Below, one piece after another: positions 7,570 to 15,042 of a DNA stretch of 21,237 nt; within the stretch, counting starts at the first letter, position 1; the number at the start of each line of letters is the position of its first letter. This DNA comes from an uncultured Clostridia bacterium (GTDB lineage: Bacteria > Bacillota > Clostridia > Oscillospirales > Ruminococcaceae). A program made the translations under genes and the position numbers. Below the pieces are notes generated by a model that was not told the origin of the DNA, did not search any database, and saw nothing but the letters and a program-made list of their open reading frames with translations. The stretch spans positions 1 through 21,237 of the forward strand of contig CANCXY010000020.1 in NCBI GenBank assembly GCA_947381875.1, given 5' to 3'.

Positions 7570-9847
7570 CGAAAATAAACGCGCCCCCCTGCTGTGCGCG
7601 CTGCTGGATGGGGCCGTCGCGGTGTGCGCCCTCGTGGGGTTCACTGTGTGTTTCCTCTCCCTGTACGGCAGCACGACCAGCTTTGTTTCCGGCTCTGCCG
7701 CCGCCGCGCTGCACGCCAACGCCGCGCGGCTGGGGTATTTTGCCGCGGCCTCGGCGCTGTTTGCGGCGGCGGGCGCGGCAGTGTGGGCGCTGCCGCGCTT
7801 TTCCTCGGCTGCGGCGGGCGGGCTGGGCCTGCTGTGGTCGGGCCTGATCTGGTACAATCTGCCGCATGTGCGCAACGGCGCGGTATCCGTGGTGCGCCCT
7901 GTCGTGGCTTCCCTGGGGCAGTGCATGGGCATGGGGTGGGAGATCGCCTACCGCTCGCGCTACAGTGCCGCGCAGAACCGGCAGGATGTGCGGCTGTTTC
8001 TCCTGCTCGCCCTGGCCGGTCTGGCGCTGGCGCTCGGCTGGGCCGTGGTGCGGGCGCGGAGCTGGTGGGCAGCGGTGCTGTTCACCCTGCCGCCGCTGCT
8101 GCCCGCCATGCTGTTAGGGGTATATCCCCCTATGCCCGCGCTCGTGGCGCTCGCCGCCGCGTGGTGCGCCCTGCTGTTGGGCGGGCTTTGCCGCGCGGGC
8201 GGCCCGGCCCTGCGTGCAAGGCTCACCGGAGTATCGCTGCTCTGTTCGGCGCTGCTGCTGTCGGTCCTTCTGGCCGCCCTGCCGCGCGAAGGGTATACAC
8301 GCCCGGCATGGGCGCTGGCGCTGAATGAGAAATTGATGGATTTTGGCCGTTCATTCACAAACGCCGACAACCCGTCGCCCCTGCCCGCCCCGACGGGCAC
8401 CATCCGCGCGGGCAGCGCCGGGCAGGCCGACCTCTCCCACGCGGGGCCTCTGCGCTTTTCCGGGCGGACGATGCTGCGCGTGCGCACCGATTACGGCGGG
8501 CGTCTCTACCTGCGCGGGGCGTCGCTGGCGTTTTATTCGGAGGGCATTTGGGAACCCGTACCCGAAACCGCCTATATGGATCTTTCCCTGCCTGTCAGCA
8601 ACGAGGGCAAGCCCGTCAGCGCGCTGCTTTTTCCCGCCGCCTTCGGCCAGCACCAGGAGGAATACAGCGCGGAAATCGAGGATGTCGGCACAGGGGGCGG
8701 GCGGGTCTACGTCCCCTACCATCCCCTTTTGCAGGATTGGGACGCGGCGGGCGTGATACCAATCGACGATGCCTATTTCGCGCGCCAGGGCCTGGGTCGG
8801 ACAAACACCATTCGCTTTTCGCCGCAAGTGCTACCCCACCAGTATGTCACCCAACAAATTTTGGGGGGTAACGGTTATTATGGATTTGTGCAGGATCATT
8901 ACTACCACGGCGTACCCGCCGCAGTGTTTGACGCGCTGGAAAGCGTCCCGGAGATCCAGGCGTTCCTTTCCGGCCTCTACACCAACGATTACCTCCAATG
9001 CGCCAACGACACCGCGGCCTTCCTGGCCGATCGCTGCGAATACGATCCCCAAACCCCCGCCGCGCCGGACGGCGAAGACCCCGTGATCTATTTCCTCACG
9101 GAAAGCAAACGCGGCTACTGCATGCACTTTGCCAGCGCCGCCGCGCTGCTGCTGCGGATGGTGGGCATCCCGACGCGCTATGTGAGCGGCTATGTGGCCG
9201 ACTGCGTGCCTGGCGAGCGCGTCAACGTCCCCGACCGCGCCGCGCACGCCTGGATCGAGGTATGGCTCGACACTCTCGGATGGTACCCTGTAGAGGTAAC
9301 GCCTGCGGCGGCAATGGAACTGTATACAACAGGCACGCTCCCCTCGGAAAGCAGCAGTTCCGAAAGCACTCCCTCATCCTCCAGCGCGTCCAGCACGGCG
9401 GAGACCCCAGCCAGCTCCTCCCGCGCGGACGCCACCCCCAGCGCCATCAGCCCCGCCGACCTCGCCGCCTTCCGGGCAATCGGCCGCCTGCTCCTGTGGG
9501 CCGCGTCCCTTTTTGCCCTCCTCTGGCTGGGCCAGGCCCTGCCCAAACGACTGCGGGCGCGCCGCCTTGCTGATAAAAACGTGAACCGCGCCGCCCTTTA
9601 CGCCTACCGTTGCCTGCGCCGGCTCTCCCGCTGGGGCGGCAGGGTGCCTCCGCAGGCCATCGAACTGGCGCAGAAAGCCCGTTTCAGCCGCCACACCCTC
9701 ACCCCCTCGGAAATCGCCTTCCTGCGCGGCCTCGTCGACCAGCAGCGCGCCTGCCTCTGCGCCGCCCTCCCCCAGCCGTGGGCAATCATTTTCCGCTATC
9801 TCTGGGGTGCGGGTCCGCTAAAAAATGTTTACAAACGAGAAATTTAG
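7562..9847 (+). CDS. Membrane transglutaminase-like (TgpA-type) protein
   Basis: Protein of 761 aa. About seven hydrophobic segments span residues 9-242. A large, probably extracytoplasmic region (about 245-635) follows, then one more membrane helix near 637-660 and a ~100-residue cytoplasmic tail. The transglutaminase-like core has Cys520 in KRGYCMHF, His562 in AAHAWIEVW and an acidic residue, Glu578, in WYPVEVTP; many relatives have Asp there. A Ser/Thr/Pro-rich linker lies at about 592-625. GGAGG at 7549-7553 sits 8 bases before the ATG, which overlaps the DUF58 gene. The family is proposed to have protease or crosslinking activity at the envelope; the substrate is unknown. Confidence 0.9.
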   Translation: MLDENKRAPLLCALLDGAVAVCALVGFTVCFLSLYGSTTSFVSGSAAAALHANAARLGYFAAASALFAAAGAAVWALPRFSSAAAGGLGLLWSGLIWYNLPHVRNGAVSVVRPVVASLGQCMGMGWEIAYRSRYSAAQNRQDVRLFLLLALAGLALALGWAVVRARSWWAAVLFTLPPLLPAMLLGVYPPMPALVALAAAWCALLLGGLCRAGGPALRARLTGVSLLCSALLLSVLLAALPREGYTRPAWALALNEKLMDFGRSFTNADNPSPLPAPTGTIRAGSAGQADLSHAGPLRFSGRTMLRVRTDYGGRLYLRGASLAFYSEGIWEPVPETAYMDLSLPVSNEGKPVSALLFPAAFGQHQEEYSAEIEDVGTGGGRVYVPYHPLLQDWDAAGVIPIDDAYFARQGLGRTNTIRFSPQVLPHQYVTQQILGGNGYYGFVQDHYYHGVPAAVFDALESVPEIQAFLSGLYTNDYLQCANDTAAFLADRCEYDPQTPAAPDGEDPVIYFLTESKRGYCMHFASAAALLLRMVGIPTRYVSGYVADCVPGERVNVPDRAAHAWIEVWLDTLGWYPVEVTPAAAMELYTTGTLPSESSSSESTPSSSSASSTAETPASSSRADATPSAISPADLAAFRAIGRLLLWAASLFALLWLGQALPKRLRARRLADKNVNRAALYAYRCLRRLSRWGGRVPPQAIELAQKARFSRHTLTPSEIAFLRGLVDQQRACLCAALPQPWAIIFRYLWGAGPLKNVYKREI

Positions 9848-9856
9848 TGTTATAAT
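9828..9856 (+). promoter_or_regulatory. Promoter of the LacI-family regulator gene
   Basis: TTTACA (9828-9833), a 17-base spacer and a perfect TATAAT (9851-9856). The -35 box and most of the spacer lie inside the last codons of the transglutaminase gene. The expected transcript starts near 9863, about 28 bases before the ATG. Confidence 0.85.
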
Positions 9857-9890
9857 TTAGGATAAAATTCTATTAAGGAGAGGTTGAATC

Positions 9891-10898
9891 ATGGCGAAGG
9901 CAGTGCGGATGGCGGATATCGCCGAACGGCTCGGCGTCAGTATCGTATCTGTCTCCAAAGCGCTGGCCGGGAAAAGCGGCGTGAGCGAGGAAATGCGCGC
10001 GAAGATCGAGGAAACAGCACAGGAAATGGGCTACCAGACCCTCGCCGCGCGCGGGAAAGCCCCCGTGGGCGGCAGTGAATGTATTGGCGTGGTGGTCGCG
10101 GACCGCTTTTTCAATGAGAATACCTTTTATTCCAACCTCTACCGCGAGCTGCTGCGCGCCAGCGCATTGATGGGCGTGAGCGTGATGATGGAGATTGTAA
10201 TGCAGGACACCGAACGGAGCCGCACCCTGCCGAATTTTATCCTCAACCACAAGGCCGACGGCGTGCTGTTTATGGGCGAGATGGAGGACCGCTATATCAC
10301 GGCCGCCACACAGAGCGGCCTGCCCTTCGTGCTGCTGGATTTCTACTCCGATACGTCCCCCTCCTGGGACAGCATCTGCTCCGATAACGTGAACGGCGGC
10401 TATCAGCTCACACAGCACCTCATCCAGCAGGGCCGGCGGCGCATCGCCTATGTTGGCAGCATCAGCGCCACCAGCAGCATCATGGACCGGTATCTGGGCT
10501 ATATCAAGGCCCTTCTGCGCGCCGGCATCCCCCCGCGCGAGGAATGGCGCATCGAGGACCGCGACGCCGACGGGCTGTATATCCCCCTTGCGCTGCCGGA
10601 CGATATGCCCGACGCCTTTGTGTGCAACTGCGACGAGGTGGCCTCCCATCTGGTGCAGCACCTCCAGCACCTAAGATACCATGTCCCCCGCGATATCGCC
10701 GTAGCCGGGTACGACGATTTTCGCTTTTCCACCGCCTGCCGTCCCCCCCTGACAAGCTACCGCGTGGATATCGCCGCTATGGCCGCCGCCGCCGTGGCCC
10801 AGCTTTTGAGGAAAATTTCTGGCGCGCGCGTCGATACATCCTCTATGGTTATCCCCGGTTCCCTCATCGTGCGGGAATCTACCCTGCTCACCCCTTGA
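9891..10898 (+). CDS. LacI/GalR-family transcriptional regulator
   Basis: DNA-binding regulator of 335 aa, the standard family length. The helix-turn-helix and hinge helix span about residues 5-55 (MADIAERLGVSIVSVSKAL then VSEEMRAKIEETAQEMGYQ). A periplasmic-binding-protein-like effector domain follows, with GVLFMGEM, SDNVNGGYQLTQHLIQQG and VAGYDDFRFS blocks. It is transcribed from its own promoter and followed by a strong terminator. It lies directly before the sugar-binding protein gene, which makes the ABC transporter and glycosidase genes its likely targets. The effector is probably a galactose-containing sugar, but this is inferred from context only. AAGGAG lies about 10 bases before the ATG. 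Confidence 0.93.
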   Translation: MAKAVRMADIAERLGVSIVSVSKALAGKSGVSEEMRAKIEETAQEMGYQTLAARGKAPVGGSECIGVVVADRFFNENTFYSNLYRELLRASALMGVSVMMEIVMQDTERSRTLPNFILNHKADGVLFMGEMEDRYITAATQSGLPFVLLDFYSDTSPSWDSICSDNVNGGYQLTQHLIQQGRRRIAYVGSISATSSIMDRYLGYIKALLRAGIPPREEWRIEDRDADGLYIPLALPDDMPDAFVCNCDEVASHLVQHLQHLRYHVPRDIAVAGYDDFRFSTACRPPLTSYRVDIAAMAAAAVAQLLRKISGARVDTSSMVIPGSLIVRESTLLTP

Positions 10899-10999
10899 AA
10901 GCCGGAAAAGCCATTTTCCCTTTTCCGGCCGCGCCTCCGGCGGGGAAACACCCAAAAATCCCGCCCCGGCCTGGGCATTCCTGAGAAACGCGCCCCTCT

Positions 11000-11030
11000 G
11001 GGAAGCTAAATTTTTAGCTTCCCTTTTTTT
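11000..11030 (+). terminator. Rho-independent terminator after the LacI gene
   Basis: The arm GGGAAGCTAA (11000-11009) pairs perfectly with 11014-11023 around a 4-base loop. Seven T follow. It separates the regulator transcript from the transporter operon. Confidence 0.92.
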
Positions 11031-11154
11031 GTGTCTCTCCCGCTGAGTACGCCGGTTTTTTTCGTCTCTCCCGCGTTTATTTTGGCAAGAGTGCAAAAAA
11101 TCTCCCTCTTATTTGTGCATTCTCCCGATTCTTTCGCAAATTTTCGCTTTCCTC

Positions 11155-11183
11155 TTGACTTAAAAGAAAAGAAATATTAAACT
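11155..11183 (+). promoter_or_regulatory. Probable promoter of the sugar ABC transporter operon
   Basis: TTGACT (11155-11160), a 17-base AT-rich spacer and TAAACT (11178-11183), which matches 4 of 6 -10 positions. It is followed by a leader of about 75 bases that includes an inverted repeat. Confidence 0.6.
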
Positions 11184-11199
11184 AAATACAACGTAATGA

Positions 11200-11230
11200 T
11201 TCGGCTAAAATACAGGATAACTTAGCCGAA
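11200..11230 (+). promoter_or_regulatory. Leader inverted repeat (operator or mRNA hairpin)
   Basis: TTCGGCTAA (11200-11208) and TTAGCCGAA (11222-11230) are perfect inverted repeats separated by 13 bases. They lie just downstream of the expected transcription start. This may be a regulator-binding site or a 5' stabilising hairpin. LacI operators usually have closely joined half-sites, so the wide spacing argues against a classic LacI operator. Confidence 0.55.
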
Positions 11231-11263
11231 CCTTATACAGAAGGATTTAGGGAGGAAAAAACG

Positions 11264-12695
11264 ATGAAAAAGGCATTGGCATTGATCCTGGCCGCCATGC
11301 TCGCGCTCACCCTGTTCGCGGGCTGCGGGGGGCGGCAGCAGTTCCGGTACATCGTCGTCGGGCAGCACAGGCGGCGGTTCCAGCGCGGCATCCGGCGGCA
11401 CGGGCGGCGCGCCCGAAGGCGTTCCCACCATTGACAAGATTACCCTTTCCACCAAGGACAAACCCGGCGACTATGCCGACCTGTCCGCCAGCATCAAAAT
11501 TCTGACAGACCGCACCGATATTGTCGACACTGTATACGCCGAGTATGTGAAGCAGTTCAACGAAGTATACCCCAACATCCAGGTAGAATACGAGGCGGTT
11601 TCGGACTACGAAAACTCCCTGAAACTGCGCATGACGACTGGCGACTGGGGCGACATCTGCTTTATCCCCGCCGCTGTCACCAAGGATAAGATGGGCGATT
11701 ACTTCATCCCTCTCGGCGACCAGGCCACGCTGGACGCGATCTACAACTTCATCCCGGATAAGTCGTTCGGCGGCCAGGTATACGGCATCTGCAACGGCGG
11801 CAACGCGAACGGCGTAGCGTACAATAAGCGCATCTGGGACGAAGCAGGCATCACGAGCGTGCCCAAGACGCCGGAAGAATTTTTGGAGGACCTTCAGAAG
11901 ATCAAGGATAAGGGCGAGGCCATTCCGCTTTACACAAACTTTGCGGATTCCTGGTGCCTGGGCCAGTGGGACTCCTTTATCTTCGGCTCCGCCACCGGCG
12001 ACCCGGAGTTCCGCAACAAAATGCCCCATATGAAAGATCCGTTCGCAAAGCGCGACAACGGCTCCGGCCCCTACGCGGTGTTCTATGTGATGTATGAAGC
12101 CGTCGCACGCGGCCTGGTAGAGGACTCCCCCTCCTCCACGGACTGGGAATCCAGCAAGAACCGCATCAATAAGGGCGAGATTGCGACAATGGTGATCGGG
12201 AGCTGGGCCGTGCAGCAGTTCAAAGAAGCGGGCGATACCCCGGACGACGTGCGGTATATGCCGTTCCCCATCAGCGTTGACGGCACAGTGTATGCGGGCG
12301 CGGGCGGCAACTACGCGTTCGGCATCAACAAGAAGTCCAGCCAGGACAACCAGATCGCCGCGATGGTCTATGTAAAGTGGCTGTTGGAAGCCTCCCCGAT
12401 GTACAAAGACGAGGGCAGCGTGCCCGCGCTGAAAACCGGCGAAATGCCCGATTTCCTGGCGGACTTTGAGGGCATCGAGCTTGTGAGCAACGCCGCCGCG
12501 CCGGAAGGTGAAGAAGCGCTGTTCGACGAAGTGAACAACGAGAGCGAAGTCGGCATCAACACCTCGAACGACCCGAAGGCCGTCATCATTGAATCCGCGC
12601 TGAAGGGCACGGCCACCTTTGATGAGCTGATGGACGACTGGAACGCCAAGTGGAGCAAGGCACAGGAGACCTTGGGCGTGGAAGTGAACCAATAA
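11264..12695 (+). CDS. Sugar ABC transporter solute-binding lipoprotein, frameshifted as read
   Basis: Extracellular binding protein of carbohydrate ABC importers (SBP_bac_1/8 type), about 476 aa once corrected. The ATG at 11264, with GGAGG 8 bases upstream, opens a lipoprotein signal peptide ending in LFAGC (Cys21). The run of six G at 11327-11332 then shifts the frame, and that frame stops at 11434. Removing one G gives an uninterrupted product: a Gly/Ser-rich linker, then VPTIDKITLSTKD and the mature domain to 12695. The frame from 11547 alone would look like a leaderless protein, but its first Met is internal. This is either a sequencing error or a true slippage or phase-variable site. 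It heads the operon with the two permeases downstream. Confidence 0.85.
11327..11332 (+). other. G6 homopolymer at the frameshift point
   Basis: Six G directly after the lipobox cysteine codon. Five G would restore the frame into the Gly/Ser linker and the full binding protein. Confidence 0.85.
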
Positions 12696-12743
12696 ACAAA
12701 AACCATCCCTGACCGCCGGGCGGCCGCGCACGCGACCACCTGG

Positions 12744-12818
12744 GGGAGTGTCCGAAGCAAAACGCATTTCCCCGCCCCGGCGGATGGGGGGATACGGACA
12801 AATGGTTCGGGCACTCCC
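12744..12818 (+). repeat. Family B palindromic element, copy B2
   Basis: The outer arms GGGAGTGTCCGAA (12744-12756) and TTCGGGCACTCCC (12806-12818) pair at 12 of 13 positions. The interior has C-rich and G-rich halves (CGCATTTCCCCG against ATGGGGGGATACG) that can pair with some mismatches or G-U pairs. It lies 48 bases after the binding-protein stop. Confidence 0.7.
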
Positions 12819-12855
12819 TCGCCCGGTATTTTACCGCCCGAAAACAAAGAAAAAA

Positions 12856-12946
12856 GGGCATGTCCCAGCGCGAAGATCCTTTCCGTGTATATCCCCGCCC
12901 TACGGGCGGGGGAAATATATCAAAACACCCCGCTTTGGACACGCCC
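12856..12946 (+). repeat. Family B palindromic element, copy B3
   Basis: Outer arms GGGCATGTCC (12856-12865) and GGACACGCCC (12937-12946). The inner stem CCCCGCCC-TAC-GGGCGGGG lies at about 12893-12911, flanked by further AT pairing. Its 3' portion, including CCGCTTTGGACACGCCC, matches copy B1 before the GH3 gene. It ends 24 bases before the permease start. Confidence 0.8.
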
Positions 12947-12970
12947 GGAAAAAGGATGAGGAGGATCGCT

Positions 12971-13933
12971 ATGGCCGCTCCCGAAAGAACGCTCGCCAAA
13001 GAGCGCAGTCCTTTCATGAAATGGCTTTTGAATGACAAAACACAGCGCGTGCTGATTATGGTTTCCTTTATGGCCGCGCCGCTGATTTTATTGGCGCTGT
13101 TTACTTATGTACCGTTTTTGAAAATGATTCAGTTCAGCCTGTACAACCGCGACTACCTCAGCATGGGGCGGTTCGTGGGGCTGCAAAACTACATTGACGT
13201 ATTCCAGCGCGAGGATATTTTCGGCACCCTGCTTGTCAGCGTATACTATATGGTGGGCGGCGAGGGCATTTACAAAGCGTGCATGTTCTTCCCGTACCTG
13301 ATCTGCGGTATTGCCGTCGGCTTTATCTTCAAATTCTTCTATGTGCAGGGCGGCGTGCTGGACAGTATTCTGATGCTGTTCGGGATGTCTCAGGAAAACA
13401 TTCCGCTGTGGCTGGAAAACGAGGCCATCAACAACCCCGCGCTGGTAGCCACTTCGGTATGGCGCTATATGGGGCAGAACATGGTGCTGTTCCTGGGCGC
13501 GATGATGTCCGTCAACTCCGATCTGTACGAGGCGGCGGCGCTGGACGGCGCGAACAAATGGCAGACGTTCAAGCATATCATCCTGCCCTCCATCTCCACG
13601 ATTGTCACGCTGAACCTCATTACCTCGATTTCCGGCTCCCTCTCCGCGTTTGAGCCGCCGTATGTTATCACGAACGGGCGTTTCGGTACCGGCACCTATT
13701 TTGTGGTGATGAACCGTATCGCGCACGAAAACCAGAAAGTGGGCCTGGCCTGCGCCATGGCTGTGGTGCTGCTGGCAATCATCTTCGTATGCACCATCAT
13801 TCAAAAGGTGCTGATGCGCAAGCTGTTCCCGAACGGGTCCGACGCCGAGGCCTACCGCGCCGCGAAAGAGGACCGCGCACGCCGCAAAAAGATCCGCGAG
13901 ATCGAAAGAATGAAAAAGAAGGGGGCGCGCTGA
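12971..13933 (+). CDS. Sugar ABC transporter permease (MalF-type), apparent internal deletion
   Basis: Inner-membrane permease of a carbohydrate importer, 320 aa as read. A hydrophobic helix follows a charged N-terminus (about 24-46). The EAA loop LYEAAALDGANKWQTFKHIILP (about 185-206) is the docking site for the ATPase. The conserved FEPPYVITNG and HENQKVGLACAMAVVLL regions follow. Around residues 85-105, YYMVGG runs straight into EGIYKACMFFPYLI. Relatives have about 20 further hydrophobic residues between these blocks, so one transmembrane helix is probably missing, with the frame kept. The start at 12971 has GAGGAGG 6 bases upstream; in-frame starts further up fall in element B3. It is followed one base later by the second permease. 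Confidence 0.88.
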   Translation: MAAPERTLAKERSPFMKWLLNDKTQRVLIMVSFMAAPLILLALFTYVPFLKMIQFSLYNRDYLSMGRFVGLQNYIDVFQREDIFGTLLVSVYYMVGGEGIYKACMFFPYLICGIAVGFIFKFFYVQGGVLDSILMLFGMSQENIPLWLENEAINNPALVATSVWRYMGQNMVLFLGAMMSVNSDLYEAAALDGANKWQTFKHIILPSISTIVTLNLITSISGSLSAFEPPYVITNGRFGTGTYFVVMNRIAHENQKVGLACAMAVVLLAIIFVCTIIQKVLMRKLFPNGSDAEAYRAAKEDRARRKKIREIERMKKKGAR

Positions 13934-13934
13934 T

Positions 13935-14816
13935 ATGGCAGCGACACTTACACGCAACAAGTTGGCCGGTGAATCGGACTCCCCGCGCGTCGGCGCGATA
14001 CTCTTTGGCATTCTGAAATATTTCCTGCTCACGGTTACAGCCATTATCTGTCTGGTGCCCGTCGTGGTCTGCGTTTTCACCGCGTTCAAGACGGACGAGG
14101 AATACGCCACCACCAGCGTACTGACGCTACCCAAGACGTTCTTCCGGCTGGAAAACTTCAAAGTCGCCATTGAGCGCGCGGATATGCTGCGCTGCTTTAT
14201 GAATACGGGCATTGTGCTTATCTTCGTTCTGATCCTCTCCATCTTTATCAGCGCGATGCTGGCGTATATTTTGAACCGGTTCAAGTTTCCGGGTAACGGC
14301 CTCATCCGCAGCCTGTTCCTGTTCGCCTCGCTCCTGCCGGGCATTGCCACGCAGGTCACGGTATATCAGATCATGTACCAGTTAAACTTCATCAATCATC
14401 TGTACGGCTATATTATCGTATTATGCGGCACGGACATTATCTCAATCTATATTTTCCTTCAGTTCTTTGAGAATCTGCCGCGCTCACTGGATGAAAGCGC
14501 TATCCTGGACGGCTGCACCTATTTTGGCGTTTTCTTCAAAATCCTGTTCCCGCTGCTCAAGCCCGCCATTGTGACAAGCTGCCTGCTGAAAGGCGTGTCG
14601 GTGTACAACGAATACTATATGTCGAACCTGTACCTGACAAAGAAGGAACTGCGCACCATTTCCACCGCGCTGTACACCTTCACCGGGCCTTATGGCAACC
14701 AGTACAACTACATCTGCGCGGGCGTGCTGATTACCATCCTGCCGATTCTCATCTTGTTCCTTGTTTTCCAGCGTCAGGTATACAGCGGCATGGCGGCGGG
14801 CGCTGTGAAAGAATAA
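13935..14816 (+). CDS. Sugar ABC transporter permease (MalG-type)
   Basis: Second inner-membrane permease subunit, 293 aa. It has about six hydrophobic helices: near 25-47, 92-118, 124-146, 155-175, 205-225 and 258-280. The EAA loop is LDESAILDGCTYFGVFFKILFPLLKP (about 184-209). The start lies one base after the stop of the first permease, so translation is coupled. No ATP-binding subunit follows: a terminator comes next. Unlike its partner it appears full length. The C-terminal FQRQVYSGMAAGAVKE is typical of MalG-type permeases of this group. Confidence 0.94.
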   Translation: MAATLTRNKLAGESDSPRVGAILFGILKYFLLTVTAIICLVPVVVCVFTAFKTDEEYATTSVLTLPKTFFRLENFKVAIERADMLRCFMNTGIVLIFVLILSIFISAMLAYILNRFKFPGNGLIRSLFLFASLLPGIATQVTVYQIMYQLNFINHLYGYIIVLCGTDIISIYIFLQFFENLPRSLDESAILDGCTYFGVFFKILFPLLKPAIVTSCLLKGVSVYNEYYMSNLYLTKKELRTISTALYTFTGPYGNQYNYICAGVLITILPILILFLVFQRQVYSGMAAGAVKE

Positions 14817-14847
14817 CCTCCTCATTTTCTCTCCTTACAGTAGATAG

Positions 14848-14874
14848 GCCCTCTCTGATTGAGAGGGCTTATTT
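14848..14874 (+). terminator. Rho-independent terminator after the permease operon
   Basis: GCCCTCTC (14848-14855), loop TGATT, GAGAGGGC (14861-14868), then TTATTT. It closes the binding-protein and permease transcript. Confidence 0.85.
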
Positions 14875-14890
14875 ACAAACCAGGCTTTTT

Positions 14891-14953
14891 CCAGAGGGCG
14901 CCGCCCTCTGGACTCCTGCCAAAGGGGCGCAGCCCCTTTGGAATCCCATCTTG
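14891..14953 (-). repeat. Family A palindromic repeat, copy A3, inverted
   Basis: Hairpins CCAGAGGGC (14891-14899/14903-14911) and CCAAAGGGGC (14919-14928/14932-14941), followed by GGAATCCCATCTTG (14940-14953). This is the order of copy A1 read on the opposite strand. It separates the permease terminator from the DUF624 promoter. Confidence 0.82.
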
Positions 14954-14995
14954 TTGGCAATTTTGTAAAAGAGCGGGAAATTTTCGTTCTGTTCC

Positions 14996-15023
14996 TTTAC
15001 AAACGCGGCGGCTTGTGTATAAT
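14996..15023 (+). promoter_or_regulatory. Promoter of the DUF624 and GH36 genes
   Basis: TTTACA (14996-15001), a 16-base spacer and a perfect TATAAT (15018-15023). The expected start near 15030 falls at the Shine-Dalgarno AGGGG (15031-15035), so the leader would be unusually short, about 13 bases. Confidence 0.75.
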
Positions 15024-15042
15024 TACAAAGAGGGGTGCAAAG

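Larger units (their letters stand above)
10899..11263 (+). other. Intergenic region between the LacI gene and the binding-protein gene
   Basis: This gap holds, in order: a hairpin (GCCGGAAAAG 10901-10910 with CTTTTCCGGC 10920-10929) without a U-run, a strong terminator (11000-11030), a CT-rich stretch with recurring TCTCCC motifs (about 11031-11135), a promoter (11155-11183), a leader inverted repeat (11200-11230) and the Shine-Dalgarno GGAGG (11251-11255). No gene was seen in it. Confidence 0.7.

Noticed and set aside
12083..12310. Small gene antisense to the binding-protein gene
   Set aside because: It has no ribosome site or motif and is explained as a shadow frame.
11307..14359. Long minus-strand open frames opposite the binding protein and permease genes
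   Set aside because: The plus-strand products have clear family motifs. The antisense translations are Arg/His/Val-rich shadow sequence.
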